Shown one piece after another: positions 26,072 through 34,818 of a DNA stretch of 64,000 bases. Made by a program: the position numbers and the translations under genes. The notes beneath the pieces were generated by a model. That model did no database searches and was not told the origin of the DNA. It saw only the letters and a program-made list of their open reading frames with translations. The DNA is from Acidobacteriota bacterium (lineage in GTDB: Bacteria > Acidobacteriota > Thermoanaerobaculia > Gp7-AA8). The stretch spans positions 62,001 to 126,000 of the forward strand of contig QHVT01000016.1 in assembly GCA_003223645.1 (NCBI GenBank), given 5' to 3'. Numbering within the stretch: position 1 is the stretch's first letter; every line of letters begins with the position of its first letter.

Positions 26072-27130
26072 CTACGGCACCGGCGACGTGTAAATCCCCG
26101 AGGCGTACGCGGCGACGTAGATCTTCGTCGCCGTCCCATTGAGCGCGATGCTGCTGACCTTCACGCCTTTCAATCCCACGAGCGAGAACGTGTTGCCGGA
26201 GGTAGTCGAGCGCCAGATGCCGCCGGTTTGCGTCCCGAAGTTTTGCCGTCCGGCGTAGAGGCGCGTCGGCACATTCGGATCCATGAGCAGCGAGATGCCG
26301 AGGCTCGGGGTGGCGGCGTTCGGCGGGATCCAGGAGTTGCCCATGGTCGACGATCCGTACAGGCCGAGGTCTTCCGTCAGCGCGTAGACGTAGCTGCCGG
26401 CGGGACGCACGGCAGACGCGAGGACGTGCGTCGGCAGGTTGTTCGCGACGTTCTGCCATGTCATCGCGTTGTTGGTCGAGCGGAAGAACGGCGGTTTGTA
26501 CGGCGTCGGCTGGTGATCGAAGATCTCCGTGCCGGCGTAAAGCGTGCCGTTCGCCGGATCGCGCGAGATCGTCCAGACGAGCAGGCCGGTCTGCGTTTGC
26601 GGCGGCGAGCCGAACGGATGGAAGACCATCTGCCCGCCGCCGAGGTTCGACGTGAAGATGCCGCTCGGATTTACGTGATCGCTCCACGCGAGACCGGTGA
26701 ACAGCACGTTCTGCGCTCCGAGGGCGAGCAGCGACCAGACCGGCTGCGTGAACGTGTGCGCCACCACGAAATGCGCGCCGTGATCGCGCGAGAAATACAG
26801 CAAGTTGCCCACGCCGGCGTAGATGAACTGGAACTTCGGCTCCCACAGCAGCGCACCGACGTGTCCGCTGAGCGGCTTCGTCCAGTTCACGCCGCCGTCG
26901 TGCGTCACGTACACTCCGTTGGCGCCGCCGACGTACCACGACTGCTGATTCGCCGTCTCAACGACGATGTGCGTTACGCACGGATCGCCCATCGGCTGAA
27001 TCGCGGTCGTCCAACTGAAGCCCGCGACTTGCTGCGGCGGCAGCACGACGACAGGGATGCCGACCGGGCAGGCGGCGAAAGCGTTGAGTGAAATCAGAAT
27101 GCAAAAAGCAGAAAGCACAATTGTCCGCAT
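26072..27130 (-). CDS. Secreted Asp-box (BNR) beta-propeller protein
   Basis: 352 residues with a signal peptide (IVLSAFCILISLNAFA). Repeated blades carry Asp-box-like turns: VTHDGGVNWTKP, FSRDHGAHFVVA, RSTNNAMTWQNV, WRSTTSGNTFSLVG. This is the sialidase/VPS10-type propeller fold common in secreted proteins of Acidobacteriota. No catalytic Arg triad or nucleophile pattern of sialidases is evident, so a binding role is more likely than hydrolysis. Confidence 0.78.
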   Translation of the reverse strand: MRTIVLSAFCILISLNAFAACPVGIPVVVLPPQQVAGFSWTTAIQPMGDPCVTHIVVETANQQSWYVGGANGVYVTHDGGVNWTKPLSGHVGALLWEPKFQFIYAGVGNLLYFSRDHGAHFVVAHTFTQPVWSLLALGAQNVLFTGLAWSDHVNPSGIFTSNLGGGQMVFHPFGSPPQTQTGLLVWTISRDPANGTLYAGTEIFDHQPTPYKPPFFRSTNNAMTWQNVANNLPTHVLASAVRPAGSYVYALTEDLGLYGSSTMGNSWIPPNAATPSLGISLLMDPNVPTRLYAGRQNFGTQTGGIWRSTTSGNTFSLVGLKGVKVSSIALNGTATKIYVAAYASGIYTSPVP

Positions 27131-27155
27131 CCTCTTTTAGATATATTCGTTTTTG

Positions 27156-28010
27156 ATGATGCGCAACGTTTCCATTCTCGGCAGCGGCACGATGGGACGC
27201 GGGATCGCGTACCTTTGCGCCCTCTCCGGATACGACACCGTCATCTACGACGTCGATCCGATGGCGCTCGACGCGGCGAAGGCGTCGATCGACTCGATGC
27301 TGCGCAAAGGCGTGGAGAAGGGAAAAGTCGCGGAGGCAAAAGCGAGCGAAGCGATCGCGCGCGTGCAGCTCGTTCCCGATCTCGAGCCTGCGGCGAGCGG
27401 CGCGGACCTGATCATCGAAGCCGTGCCGGAAGACTTCGAGTTGAAGGAAGACCTCTTCGCGCAGGCGGATCTCTTCTGCGGTCCGGAAACAATCCTTGCG
27501 TCGAACACGTCGTCGATCTCGATCTCAAGACTCGCCGCGACGGTCGAGCGCCGCGATCGATTCATCGGCATGCACTTCTTCAATCCGCCGCACGCGATGA
27601 AACTCATCGAGATCGTGCGCGGCGAACGGACGTCCGATGAAACGGTCGAGCAGGTCCGCGCGATCGCGATCGAGATGGGGAAGACGCCGATCGTCGTCCG
27701 CGATAGTCCCGGCTTCGCCACGTCGCGACTCGGCGTCGCGATCGGGCTCGAGGCGATTCGCATGCTCGAAGAAGGCGTCGCCAGCGCGGAAGACATCGAC
27801 CGCGCGATGGAGCTCGGCTACAACCATCCGATGGGACCGCTGCGTCTCACCGATCTCGTCGGCCTCGACGTCCGCCTCGGCATCGCGGAGTATCTCGCGT
27901 CGACGCTCGGCCCGCGCTTCGAGCCGCCGCAGCTCCTGCGCGATCTCGTCGCGCAAGGGAAGCTCGGCAAGAAGACGGGCGAAGGTTTCTATCGCTGGCA
28001 ATCCGAATGA
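27156..28010 (+). CDS. 3-hydroxyacyl-CoA dehydrogenase (HBD type)
   Basis: 284 residues from ATG 27156 (a second ATG follows at 27159). The NAD-binding motif GSGTMGRGIA, the substrate loop NTSSISIS and the catalytic HFFNPPHAMKLIEIV are clear, as is the C-terminal dimer domain ending GKLGKKTGEGFY. It oxidises 3-hydroxyacyl-CoA, or reduces acetoacetyl-CoA, in fatty acid or butyrate metabolism. It is a single-function enzyme rather than an FadB fusion. It overlaps the methyltransferase by 4 bases (ATGA). Confidence 0.94.
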   Translation: MMRNVSILGSGTMGRGIAYLCALSGYDTVIYDVDPMALDAAKASIDSMLRKGVEKGKVAEAKASEAIARVQLVPDLEPAASGADLIIEAVPEDFELKEDLFAQADLFCGPETILASNTSSISISRLAATVERRDRFIGMHFFNPPHAMKLIEIVRGERTSDETVEQVRAIAIEMGKTPIVVRDSPGFATSRLGVAIGLEAIRMLEEGVASAEDIDRAMELGYNHPMGPLRLTDLVGLDVRLGIAEYLASTLGPRFEPPQLLRDLVAQGKLGKKTGEGFYRWQSE

Positions 28011-28801
28011 GCGAGGCGTACGGCGCATTCGCCTACGCGTACGACCAATCCCTCGGCACGCGCTTCTTCTACGCCGTCCGCACGCTGCTCGAGCAGACGC
28101 TCGCCAGCTATCCGACACCGAAGCGCACGCACCTCGACGTCGCCTGCGGCACCGGCTACATCGTTTCGTACTTTCGCAAAGAGGGATGGCGATCGATCGG
28201 CGTCGACGTATCAATTCCGATGCTGCAACTTGCGAGAAATCGAGTGGTGCGCGCCTCCGGCGCGCCTTTGGGCGGGGGCGCGCCAGAGGCGCGCACCACT
28301 CCATCCGTCATTGCCGCCGACATGCGCGAGCTGCCACTGCGACGAAAATTCGCGCGCATCACCTGTCTCTACGACAGTCTCAATCATCTTCTCGACCGCA
28401 ACGACCTCGTCGCCGCGTTCCGCGCGATGCGCGCGCTCATGGATCACGACTCGCTGCTGCTCTTCGACATGAACCACATCGACGTCTATCCGGCCGTGTG
28501 GGGAGTCGCCGATCCATTCATCGCGCGATCCGCAGACTTTCATCTCGAAATGATGACGAGCTATCGCTCGCGCGAGAAAGTCGGACGCGCGATCGTGACG
28601 GGTTGGGCGATGCTGAACGGCGAGCGCGTCGCGATTCGCGAAGAGCATCGCCAGCGCGCGTACAGCGAGCGTGAGATCGTGGCGGCGTTAGCGGACGCAC
28701 ACCTCGCACCGGTCGACGTAACCGACTTCGATCCGTATCACGAAGTCGGAAGCGTCGATGCGGAGACGGTGAAACTGTTCTTCGTCTGCCGGCCTACCTG
28801 A
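28007..28801 (+). CDS. SAM-dependent methyltransferase with repeat-encoded insertion
   Basis: 264 residues. Class I methyltransferase: motif I is LDVACGTGYIV, motif II GVDVSIPMLQLAR, followed by AADMRELPL and LYDSLNHLLD. Between motif II and AADMREL lies an insertion of about 20 residues (VVRASGAPLGGGAPEARTTP), encoded exactly by an inverted-repeat element (28242-28301). The insertion falls in a loop where family members usually join directly, so activity may survive. The methyl acceptor is not known. The 3' end overlaps the convergent chalcone-isomerase-like gene by 8 bases. Confidence 0.85.
   Translation: MSEAYGAFAYAYDQSLGTRFFYAVRTLLEQTLASYPTPKRTHLDVACGTGYIVSYFRKEGWRSIGVDVSIPMLQLARNRVVRASGAPLGGGAPEARTTPSVIAADMRELPLRRKFARITCLYDSLNHLLDRNDLVAAFRAMRALMDHDSLLLFDMNHIDVYPAVWGVADPFIARSADFHLEMMTSYRSREKVGRAIVTGWAMLNGERVAIREEHRQRAYSEREIVAALADAHLAPVDVTDFDPYHEVGSVDAETVKLFFVCRPT
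28242..28301. repeat. Inverted-repeat element inside methyltransferase (GGCGCGCC family)
   Basis: 25-base arms 28242-28266 and 28277-28301 begin GAGTGGTGCGCGCC and carry the palindrome GGCGCGCC. They are near-identical to the intergenic element at 16684-16752. It is 60 bases long from arm to arm, hence an in-frame insertion of 20 codons. Confidence 0.93.
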
Positions 28802-29354
28802 TTCCGAGCACGGCCTTCTTGAAATCCGCGCCCGGCGCCGGATCGGGTCCGATCCACGTATTCAGAATCGCGTCGGCCGTCGCCTTGCCCGGCAATGTGC
28901 CTTTGGTCTTGCCGTTCACTTCGACGGTCGTGCCCTGGCCGGGGACGTAAGTCAGCACCATCTCGTTGCCCTTCGGGATGGCTTCCATCCACGACTGCAG
29001 TGTCTTGAACGCGTTCTTCACTTCCGCGGACGCGTTCGGCGTGTTGTCTTCGAGTCCTTCTTCCCACGCGTCGGCCATCTGGCTCTTCGAGACGCTGAAG
29101 AGGAAGTGGAACGTCAGGCGGCGCGCCGCATCGGTGGCGATGACGGTCGCGGCGTTGCTCTGCTTCGCCGGAAGATACAGGCCTCCGACGTAGACTTTGA
29201 TGATGAACTTCTTGCGGAGCCCGACACCATTGATGACGAGCTGCTGATTGCCGGCGGTGACGTGATCTGGGAGCGTTACGCCCGCGAGTGTCACGGCGAT
29301 GGCAGGGACGGCGGTGGCGAGCGTGAGGGTAGCAGCAAGGATGAGTCTGCGCAT
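28794..29354 (-). CDS. Secreted chalcone-isomerase-like protein
   Basis: 186 residues with a signal peptide (LILAATLTLATAVPAIA). The body has the chalcone-isomerase-like fold: GVGLRKKFIIKVYVGGLYLP, ARRLTFHFLFSVSKSQM, LQSWMEAIPKGNEMVLTYVPG. Bacterial members are periplasmic and are thought to bind small ligands or fatty acids rather than isomerise chalcones. Confidence 0.85.
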   Translation of the reverse strand: MRRLILAATLTLATAVPAIAVTLAGVTLPDHVTAGNQQLVINGVGLRKKFIIKVYVGGLYLPAKQSNAATVIATDAARRLTFHFLFSVSKSQMADAWEEGLEDNTPNASAEVKNAFKTLQSWMEAIPKGNEMVLTYVPGQGTTVEVNGKTKGTLPGKATADAILNTWIGPDPAPGADFKKAVLGIR

Positions 29355-29399
29355 GGCAAGGGATTGTAACGCTGGTGGCGAGCGTTACCATCCACCTCG

Positions 29400-30386
29400 A
29401 TGGATTTTCTGAAGCGTTCCTTCACGATCGGCGGCGTCGCAATCGAATCACCGCTGGCACTCGCGCCGATGGCCGAGGTCACGGACACGTATTACCGGTC
29501 CCTGATCAAAGAGCTCGGCGGCGTGGGACTCGTCGTGTCCGAATTTATCTCCGCGGAAGGACTCACGCGCAAAAACGACCGCAGCCATCAGATGCTCGCG
29601 TTCAGCGAGAACGAGCGTCCGGTCGCGATTCAGATCTACGGCGGCGATCCGGAGCGAATGGACGACGCGGCCGCGATCGTCGAGGCGGAGGGCGTCGACA
29701 TCGTCGACGTCAACATGGGCTGCCCCGTGCGCAAGATCGTCAACAGCGGCGCGGGCTCGGCGCTGCTGAAAGACTTCGACAAAGCCGCGCGCGTCGTCGA
29801 GAAAATCAAAGCGGCGGTGAAGATCCCGGTCACGGTGAAAGTGCGCAAAGGGTGGGAGAGCAACGACGTGATCCCGCTGCTCAAGCGCTTCGAAGAGATC
29901 GGCGTCGCCGCGATCGCGATTCACGGCCGCACGCGCAGCGAGGCCTACACCGGCGCGAGCGACTGGGGCTACATCGCGAAAGTGAAAGAAGCGCTCACGA
30001 TTCCGGTGTGGGGCAACGGCGACGTGAAAACGGCCGCCGACGCGATCCGCATGTTCGAGACGACCGGCGTCGACGGCGTGATGATCGGCCGCGCCGCGCT
30101 GCACAATCCGTTCATCTTCCGCGATATTCATGCGTATGTCAGCGGCGAGCGCAACGTAGAGAACGAGATCGACCGCCGCATCGACGCGATGCAGCGCTAC
30201 CTCGCGAAAATCGACGCCGCGCCGCAGATCGACAAATGGAAACTTCACAAAGCGCGCACCGTGATCGGCTGGTTTTCGAAAGGCATCCCGCACGGAAAAG
30301 ACATCCGCACCGGTCTGCACGACATCACCGCGGTCGCCGACGTGCAGCGCCTGCTCGACAACGCGCGGCTGAGGCTCGTGGCGTAG
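29400..30386 (+). CDS. dusB: tRNA-dihydrouridine synthase
   Basis: 328 residues, FMN-dependent TIM barrel. Family motifs are LALAPMAEVTD, VDIVDVNMGCPVRKIV with the catalytic Cys, AIAIHGRTRSEAYTG, VWGNGDVKT and VMIGRAALHNPFIF. It reduces uridine in tRNA to dihydrouridine. The closest group by motif is DusB. The stop codon is part of the left arm of the inverted-repeat element that follows. Confidence 0.92.
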   Translation: MDFLKRSFTIGGVAIESPLALAPMAEVTDTYYRSLIKELGGVGLVVSEFISAEGLTRKNDRSHQMLAFSENERPVAIQIYGGDPERMDDAAAIVEAEGVDIVDVNMGCPVRKIVNSGAGSALLKDFDKAARVVEKIKAAVKIPVTVKVRKGWESNDVIPLLKRFEEIGVAAIAIHGRTRSEAYTGASDWGYIAKVKEALTIPVWGNGDVKTAADAIRMFETTGVDGVMIGRAALHNPFIFRDIHAYVSGERNVENEIDRRIDAMQRYLAKIDAAPQIDKWKLHKARTVIGWFSKGIPHGKDIRTGLHDITAVADVQRLLDNARLRLVA

Positions 30387-30456
30387 GAGTGCTGGGTGCT
30401 GAGTGCTGCGTTAGAAGCGGAGCACCCAGCACGCAGCACTCAGCACGCAGCACCTC
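30386..30456. repeat. Inverted-repeat element with AGCACCC/CAGCACT units
   Basis: Left arm 30386-30412 (GGAGTGCTGGGTGCTGAGTGC) and right arm 30419-30456 (repeated CAGCACC/CAGCACT units) face each other over a 6-base spacer. The element fills the gap between dusB and the next ATG at 30457, touching both. Confidence 0.92.
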
Positions 30457-31374
30457 ATGCCTTTCCCTGACCACATTGAATCGATCCTGACGGCCTACGG
30501 CGTCCGCCCCGACACAAAAGCCGCCCTTTACGATCTCTACGTCGCCCTCGGCGACGAAGTGCTCGAGGTCTTCGGCGACATCGCGGAGCGCGCGACGTCG
30601 GTCACGGACCTGCGTCCCGAAGACACGCACGCGATCCGCGCGGCGGTCGTCGAGCGCTATCTGCGCCGCTGTCATCCGCGCTGGCTCGCGTCGACGCCGA
30701 CACCGAGCCTGTGGCATCCGCGCGCTGCGGAAGGACGCGCGTCCGGCGCGGCGGTACCGCTCGATCCGGAACATTCGCACGGCATGTTGATCCTCGGGCG
30801 CAACGCGCATTCCGGCGGACGGAGCGAGACCATCTCGTTCGACCTCGTCGCGCGCGACGTCGAAGACGCGGTTGCGATCGCGCGCGCGGAAGGGCAGCAG
30901 CACACGCTGCCCGGCTCAGTGGGCGAAACGTCCGGCACGTTCGACAGCGTGCACGGCGTCGCGCTGATTTGGGAAGTGCAGCCGAACGTCTACAAGCCGG
31001 CCGGCGAGCGCAATCGCGCGATCGCGAAGTTGTATCGCCGCCATCGCGACTGGCACCGCCTCACGCTCACGGCCGCGCTCGAATGGCTGCGCGGGCAGCA
31101 GAAGTGCGCGACGTACATTCTTCGAGGCAACGCGCTCAGCATCGTGCACGAAATGAATCCGGCGAAGCCGGTGTCGGAGACGATCGCATCGCTGCACAAT
31201 CGGACGGTCGAAGAAGTTGCGCGCACGATGAACGTCTCGCTCCTCGATCCCACGGACGTCGACGAGCTCATGCTGCTCGACTCGATCGTGATGAATCACG
31301 CGCTGCGCAAGCACGTCCTGCAACACGGCGCTGCCGGGCTGCTTTGGAAGGCAGAATTTACCGCGTACCCGTAG
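30457..31374 (+). CDS. Hypothetical protein
   Basis: 305 residues, no signal peptide or membrane segment, start ATG 30457 immediately after the repeat element. I do not recognise the family. The central part has GGRSETISFDLVARDVEDAV and VHGVALIWEVQPNVYKP, and a helical C-terminal half contains ATYILRGNALSIVHEMN. The even spread of charged residues and lack of repeats suggest a cytoplasmic enzyme or adaptor. It is placed between dusB and rimO, both RNA/ribosome modification genes, which may be coincidence. Confidence 0.7.
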   Translation: MPFPDHIESILTAYGVRPDTKAALYDLYVALGDEVLEVFGDIAERATSVTDLRPEDTHAIRAAVVERYLRRCHPRWLASTPTPSLWHPRAAEGRASGAAVPLDPEHSHGMLILGRNAHSGGRSETISFDLVARDVEDAVAIARAEGQQHTLPGSVGETSGTFDSVHGVALIWEVQPNVYKPAGERNRAIAKLYRRHRDWHRLTLTAALEWLRGQQKCATYILRGNALSIVHEMNPAKPVSETIASLHNRTVEEVARTMNVSLLDPTDVDELMLLDSIVMNHALRKHVLQHGAAGLLWKAEFTAYP

Positions 31375-31390
31375 CGTTGAACGTCTGCTC

Positions 31391-32752
31391 ATGAGCGCAG
31401 TCCTGCCTGAAAAGTCCGTTCGCCGTGTGGGGATGATCTCCCTCGGCTGCCCGAAGAACCTCGTCGATGCCGAGATCATGCTGGGTCAATTGCAGGCGGA
31501 CGAGGATGTCGTCATCACCAACGACCTCGAAGAGGCCGACGTGGTGATCGTCAACACGTGCGGCTTCATCGACGCGGCGAAGCAGGAGTCGATCGACACG
31601 ATCCTCGAAATCGCGGAGAAAAAAGGACGCGGCGTCGAGCGGCTGATCGTCACCGGCTGCATGGTGCAGAAGTACCGCACCGATCTGCAGCAGTCGATCC
31701 CGGAGATCGACGCGTTCGTCGGACTCGATCATCTCGAGAAGATCACCGAAGCCGTGACGGGCGTGGTGGATGACGCGGCGCCGGTGCGGCGGAAGATGTC
31801 GGTGCGGTTGTACGAAGACCTGCCGCGCGTCCTCACGCAGGGAACGGCGCACGCGTATTTGAAAGTGTCGGAAGGCTGCTCGAACCCGTGCACGTTCTGC
31901 GCGATCCCGCAGATGCGCGGCAAGTTCCGCTCGCGCGCGGTAGAGTCGCTCGTGCGTGAAGCGCAATCGCTGCAGAACGCGGGCGTGATGGAGCTGAACC
32001 TCGTCGCGCAGGACACCACGCGCTACGGCGAAGATCTCGGCTACGCGAACGGACTCACGAACCTCGTCGAGACTTTGCTGCGCGAGACCGACTTCCGCTG
32101 GATTCGTTTTCTGTATGCGTATCCCGGCTCGCTCGACTGGTCACTCTTCGAGCTGATGGGACGCGAGCCCCGCTTCGCGTCGTACTGCGACATCCCGCTG
32201 CAGCACGTCAGCGCGAACGTCCTTCAGCGCATGCGCCGTCCCGGATCGCCGAAGGAGTATCGCGAGATGATCACGCGCATGCGCGCGCTCGTGCCGGACC
32301 TCACGCTGCGCACGACCTTCATCACCGGCCACCCCGGCGAGACGGCGAAGGACTTCGGCGAGCTGTACGACTTCGTCGAGTGGGCGCAGTTCGACAACAT
32401 GGGCGCGTTCGTCTACTCGCAGGAAGACTCGACGCTCGCCGCGCGCATGACCGACACACCGTCGCGCAAGACCGCCGAGCGCCGCCGCGCGAAGCTGATG
32501 GAGCTGCAGCAGAAGATCGCGCTCTCGCGCAACGAACAGCGCGTCGGAAAAACCTTCGACGCGATCGTCACCGGCGTCTGCGACGAGACCGAGCACCTGC
32601 TCGAAGGACGTCTCATCGGACAAGCGCCGGAGATCGACGGCCGTCTCCTCATCAACGACGGCATCGACCTCCTCCCGAAAAATCTGCCCGCATTCGCGCG
32701 CGTCGCGATCACGGATGCGCATCCGTACGATGTCGTTGGCGCGGTGGTATGA
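31391..32752 (+). CDS. rimO: Ribosomal protein uS12 methylthiotransferase RimO
   Basis: 453 residues with the three domains of the family: the N-terminal MTTase domain (MISLGCPKNLVDAE, VNTCGFIDAAKQES, VTGCMVQKY), a radical SAM core with SEGCSNPCTFCAIP (CxxxCxxC) and the QMRGKFRSR loop, and a C-terminal TRAM domain. It adds a methylthio group to Asp of ribosomal protein uS12 using two Fe-S clusters. It overlaps the next gene by 4 bases. Confidence 0.95.
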   Translation: MSAVLPEKSVRRVGMISLGCPKNLVDAEIMLGQLQADEDVVITNDLEEADVVIVNTCGFIDAAKQESIDTILEIAEKKGRGVERLIVTGCMVQKYRTDLQQSIPEIDAFVGLDHLEKITEAVTGVVDDAAPVRRKMSVRLYEDLPRVLTQGTAHAYLKVSEGCSNPCTFCAIPQMRGKFRSRAVESLVREAQSLQNAGVMELNLVAQDTTRYGEDLGYANGLTNLVETLLRETDFRWIRFLYAYPGSLDWSLFELMGREPRFASYCDIPLQHVSANVLQRMRRPGSPKEYREMITRMRALVPDLTLRTTFITGHPGETAKDFGELYDFVEWAQFDNMGAFVYSQEDSTLAARMTDTPSRKTAERRRAKLMELQQKIALSRNEQRVGKTFDAIVTGVCDETEHLLEGRLIGQAPEIDGRLLINDGIDLLPKNLPAFARVAITDAHPYDVVGAVV

Positions 32753-33306
32753 GCACGATCAGTGCATTCACACAAATCAGCATCGATGGTTACTTCGCCG
32801 GACCGAACGGCGAGATCGACTGGTTCAAGTCGATCGACCGCGATGACGAGTACGACAAGTACACGCATCAAAGCGCGCAGTCCCGCAACACGCTGCTGAT
32901 GGGGCGCACGACGTACGAAATGATGAAAAGCTTCTGGCCGACGGAGCAGGCGCGCCAGATGGATCCGCACATGGCTTCGGTGATGAACGAGAGCCCGAAG
33001 GTGGTCGTCTCGAAGTCACTGAAGAACGCCGACGACTGGAACAACGTCCGCATCCTTCGCGAGATCGCGCGCGACGAGATCGAGAAGCTGAAGCGCGAGA
33101 ACGACGTCACGATCCTCGGCAGCGGCTCGATCGTCCAGCAGCTCACGAACCACGGACTGATCGACGAGTATCACCTCGTGCACATCCCCGTCGTCCTCGG
33201 CGCAGGCAAGAGCCTCTTCAGCGACGTACAGAAGAAAAAGCTCGAGCTGCGCGAGTCGAAGTCGTTCGCGAACGGGATCGTCGTGACGAAGTACAACCCG
33301 CGCTGA
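32749..33306 (+). CDS. Dihydrofolate reductase-fold protein (RibD C-terminal family)
   Basis: 185 residues from ATG 32749, translationally coupled to rimO (ATGA). The DHFR-like fold is recognised from TQISIDGYFAGPNGEIDWF, NTLLMGRTTYEMMKSFWP, KVVVSKSLKNADDWNNV, TILGSGSIVQQL and HLVHIPVVLGAGKSLF. The family, often called YyaP/YwjB-like or DHFR family, has an NADPH-binding site; most members have no known substrate. Confidence 0.9.
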   Translation: MSTISAFTQISIDGYFAGPNGEIDWFKSIDRDDEYDKYTHQSAQSRNTLLMGRTTYEMMKSFWPTEQARQMDPHMASVMNESPKVVVSKSLKNADDWNNVRILREIARDEIEKLKRENDVTILGSGSIVQQLTNHGLIDEYHLVHIPVVLGAGKSLFSDVQKKKLELRESKSFANGIVVTKYNPR

Positions 33307-34152
33307 CTACGGCTTCAGCCCGTCGATCTTCTTCTGCACCTGTTCGCACGGCGTGCCGGTGCCGCCGGTGAGCGGGCGCTCCCATGAGCCGTACATCGGA
33401 TTGGGAACGAGGAACCATCGCGTGCCCCACCACGCTTCGTGGTCGGCGACGATCTTGTAGCGATCGGCGACGCTCTTGTCGCGCGCGTTGGCGAAGTCGT
33501 TGAGGTCATCGCCGGCCAGGAGAATCAGCCGATAGTTTTTGGCGACGAGCTCGCGGCGTGAAGTTTTGTCCGATGTCCACTCCGGCCGTTCGCCGCGCGT
33601 GAGGACGGTGTCGACGTCCGGATCGAGAGGGAAGCCGAGGTTCGCGATGCGCTGGCGCGTGCCCGCTTCTTCCTTCGCTTCGCGATTGGTCACGTAGAAC
33701 ACCGTCACGCCGCGCGCTTTCGCGTGCGCGAGAAACGCGGCCGCGCCGGGAACCGCGTCCGTGCTCGCTTCCGCCACCCACGCGTTCCACGCGTCCTGAT
33801 CGTAGGTCTTGCCCAGCTTCAGCGACCGCACCTCGAAGCGCGTGTTGTCGAAGACCGTGTCGTCGGAGTCGACGACGATCGCCGGCGGCTGCGACGGATC
33901 GCTCCGCCCGTCCTCTTCCACGTTCCACGACAGATCGGCGAGCGCCGCATCGAGCGAGCGCGTCGCAGCAGCGAACGTCGACAGCGCGGCCGCGCGAAAT
34001 TCCGCGCCCGTCTGCACCCACACCGTCGAATTCACAAGCGTGAGACCGGGATTGCACGGCATCGTCGTATTCGTCGTAGCCGTCGTATTCGTCCTGGTCG
34101 TCGTAGTCGTCGTACACGCGGCGAAAAGCAAAACCAAAACAAGCTTGCGCAT
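33307..34152 (-). CDS. HAD acid phosphatase lipoprotein
   Basis: 281 residues. The N-terminus MRKLVLVLLFAACTTTTTT has a lipobox (Cys13) followed by a Thr/Asn low-complexity stretch encoded by a GTCGTA-type microsatellite. The body is a class B/C acid phosphatase-like HAD domain with nucleophile motif VVDSDDTVFDNT, VFYVTNREA and LLAGDDLNDF. In typical class C enzymes the first motif is DxDET; here it reads DSDDT, so the two catalytic Asp (first and third) remain. It probably releases phosphate from nucleotides in the periplasm. A copy of its 5' end is found in the next plus-strand locus. Confidence 0.85.
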   Translation of the reverse strand: MRKLVLVLLFAACTTTTTTRTNTTATTNTTMPCNPGLTLVNSTVWVQTGAEFRAAALSTFAAATRSLDAALADLSWNVEEDGRSDPSQPPAIVVDSDDTVFDNTRFEVRSLKLGKTYDQDAWNAWVAEASTDAVPGAAAFLAHAKARGVTVFYVTNREAKEEAGTRQRIANLGFPLDPDVDTVLTRGERPEWTSDKTSRRELVAKNYRLILLAGDDLNDFANARDKSVADRYKIVADHEAWWGTRWFLVPNPMYGSWERPLTGGTGTPCEQVQKKIDGLKP

Positions 34153-34219
34153 ACGTGGGACTGTATACCGACTTTGTCCGTGCAGACTCTTGTTGGACCG
34201 TCTTCATTGATTGGACAAC

Positions 34220-34573
34220 ATGGGAACCATGCGCGAGAATCAGATGAGGATGAAACACGGGTCCGTCAGGCGTCCAGCTTCCGATGTCAAAGGACATTGG
34301 CGCGATATCGTCGCCGAGGTGAACGCGGTCGGAGAGGTCATTGTCACCAACTACGATCGGCCTGAGGTCGTGGTGTTGTCGATTGAGCGATACGCGAAAC
34401 TCAAGAACGATGCGGTGGCGCGCGATCCACTCAACGCACTTCGCGAAGAGTTTGATCGTGAATTGGCCGCTTTGCGCAATGCGGATGCACCACGGAAGTT
34501 GCGGAGAGCGTTCGGCTCGACACCGGCCGCGATCGCAAAGGCGGCGAATGCCGCCGGCCGACGACCGCGCTGA
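34220..34573 (+). CDS. Phd/YefM-type antitoxin
   Basis: About 117 residues from ATG 34220 (TTG 34211 and later ATGs are possible). The core SDVKGHWRDIVAEVNAVGEV then VTNYDRPEVVVLSIERYAKL is the usual Phd/YefM DNA-binding and repression fold. The helical tail with LREEFDRELAALRNAD should bind a toxin. Its TGA overlaps the ATG of the truncated zeta-toxin-like gene by one base, the usual layout of a type II pair in which the antitoxin comes first. Confidence 0.82.
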   Translation: MGTMRENQMRMKHGSVRRPASDVKGHWRDIVAEVNAVGEVIVTNYDRPEVVVLSIERYAKLKNDAVARDPLNALREEFDRELAALRNADAPRKLRRAFGSTPAAIAKAANAAGRRPR

Positions 34574-34818
34574 TGCCTCCGCGGCACGAGCGCCCCGTCC
34601 TGTTTGTGCTCGCCGGCGTCAACGGCGCAGGAAAAAGCTCGCTCGGTGGCGCGAAACTCCGCGCCCGTCTGCACCGACACCGTCGAATTCACAGCGTGAG
34701 ACCGGGATTGCACGGCGTCGTATTCGTCCTAGCCGTCGTATTCGTCCTATTTGTCGTAGTCGTCGCACGCGGCGAAAAGCAAAGCCAAAACAACCTTGCG
34801 CATGCACCGACTCTATAA
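34573..34818 (+). pseudogene. Zeta-toxin-like P-loop gene, truncated
   Basis: The frame starts RPVLFVLAGVNGAGKSS, a clear zeta-toxin/P-loop kinase start. After about 25-30 codons the DNA switches to a 155-base copy of the start of the neighbouring acid phosphatase gene in reverse orientation. The rest of the kinase (normally 170-200 residues) is absent, so only the ATP-binding loop survives. Confidence 0.8.
34650..34804. repeat. Duplicated 5' fragment of the acid phosphatase gene
   Basis: This stretch matches 33992-34152 (from the codons for the first ~54 residues up to the start codon) with small deletions and substitutions, in the same orientation. Shared landmarks are GCGCCCGTCTGCACC, CACCGTCGAATTCACA, GTGAGACCGGGATTGCACGG and GGCGAAAAGCAAA. 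It is a relic of a duplication or recombination that removed most of the toxin gene. Confidence 0.88.
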
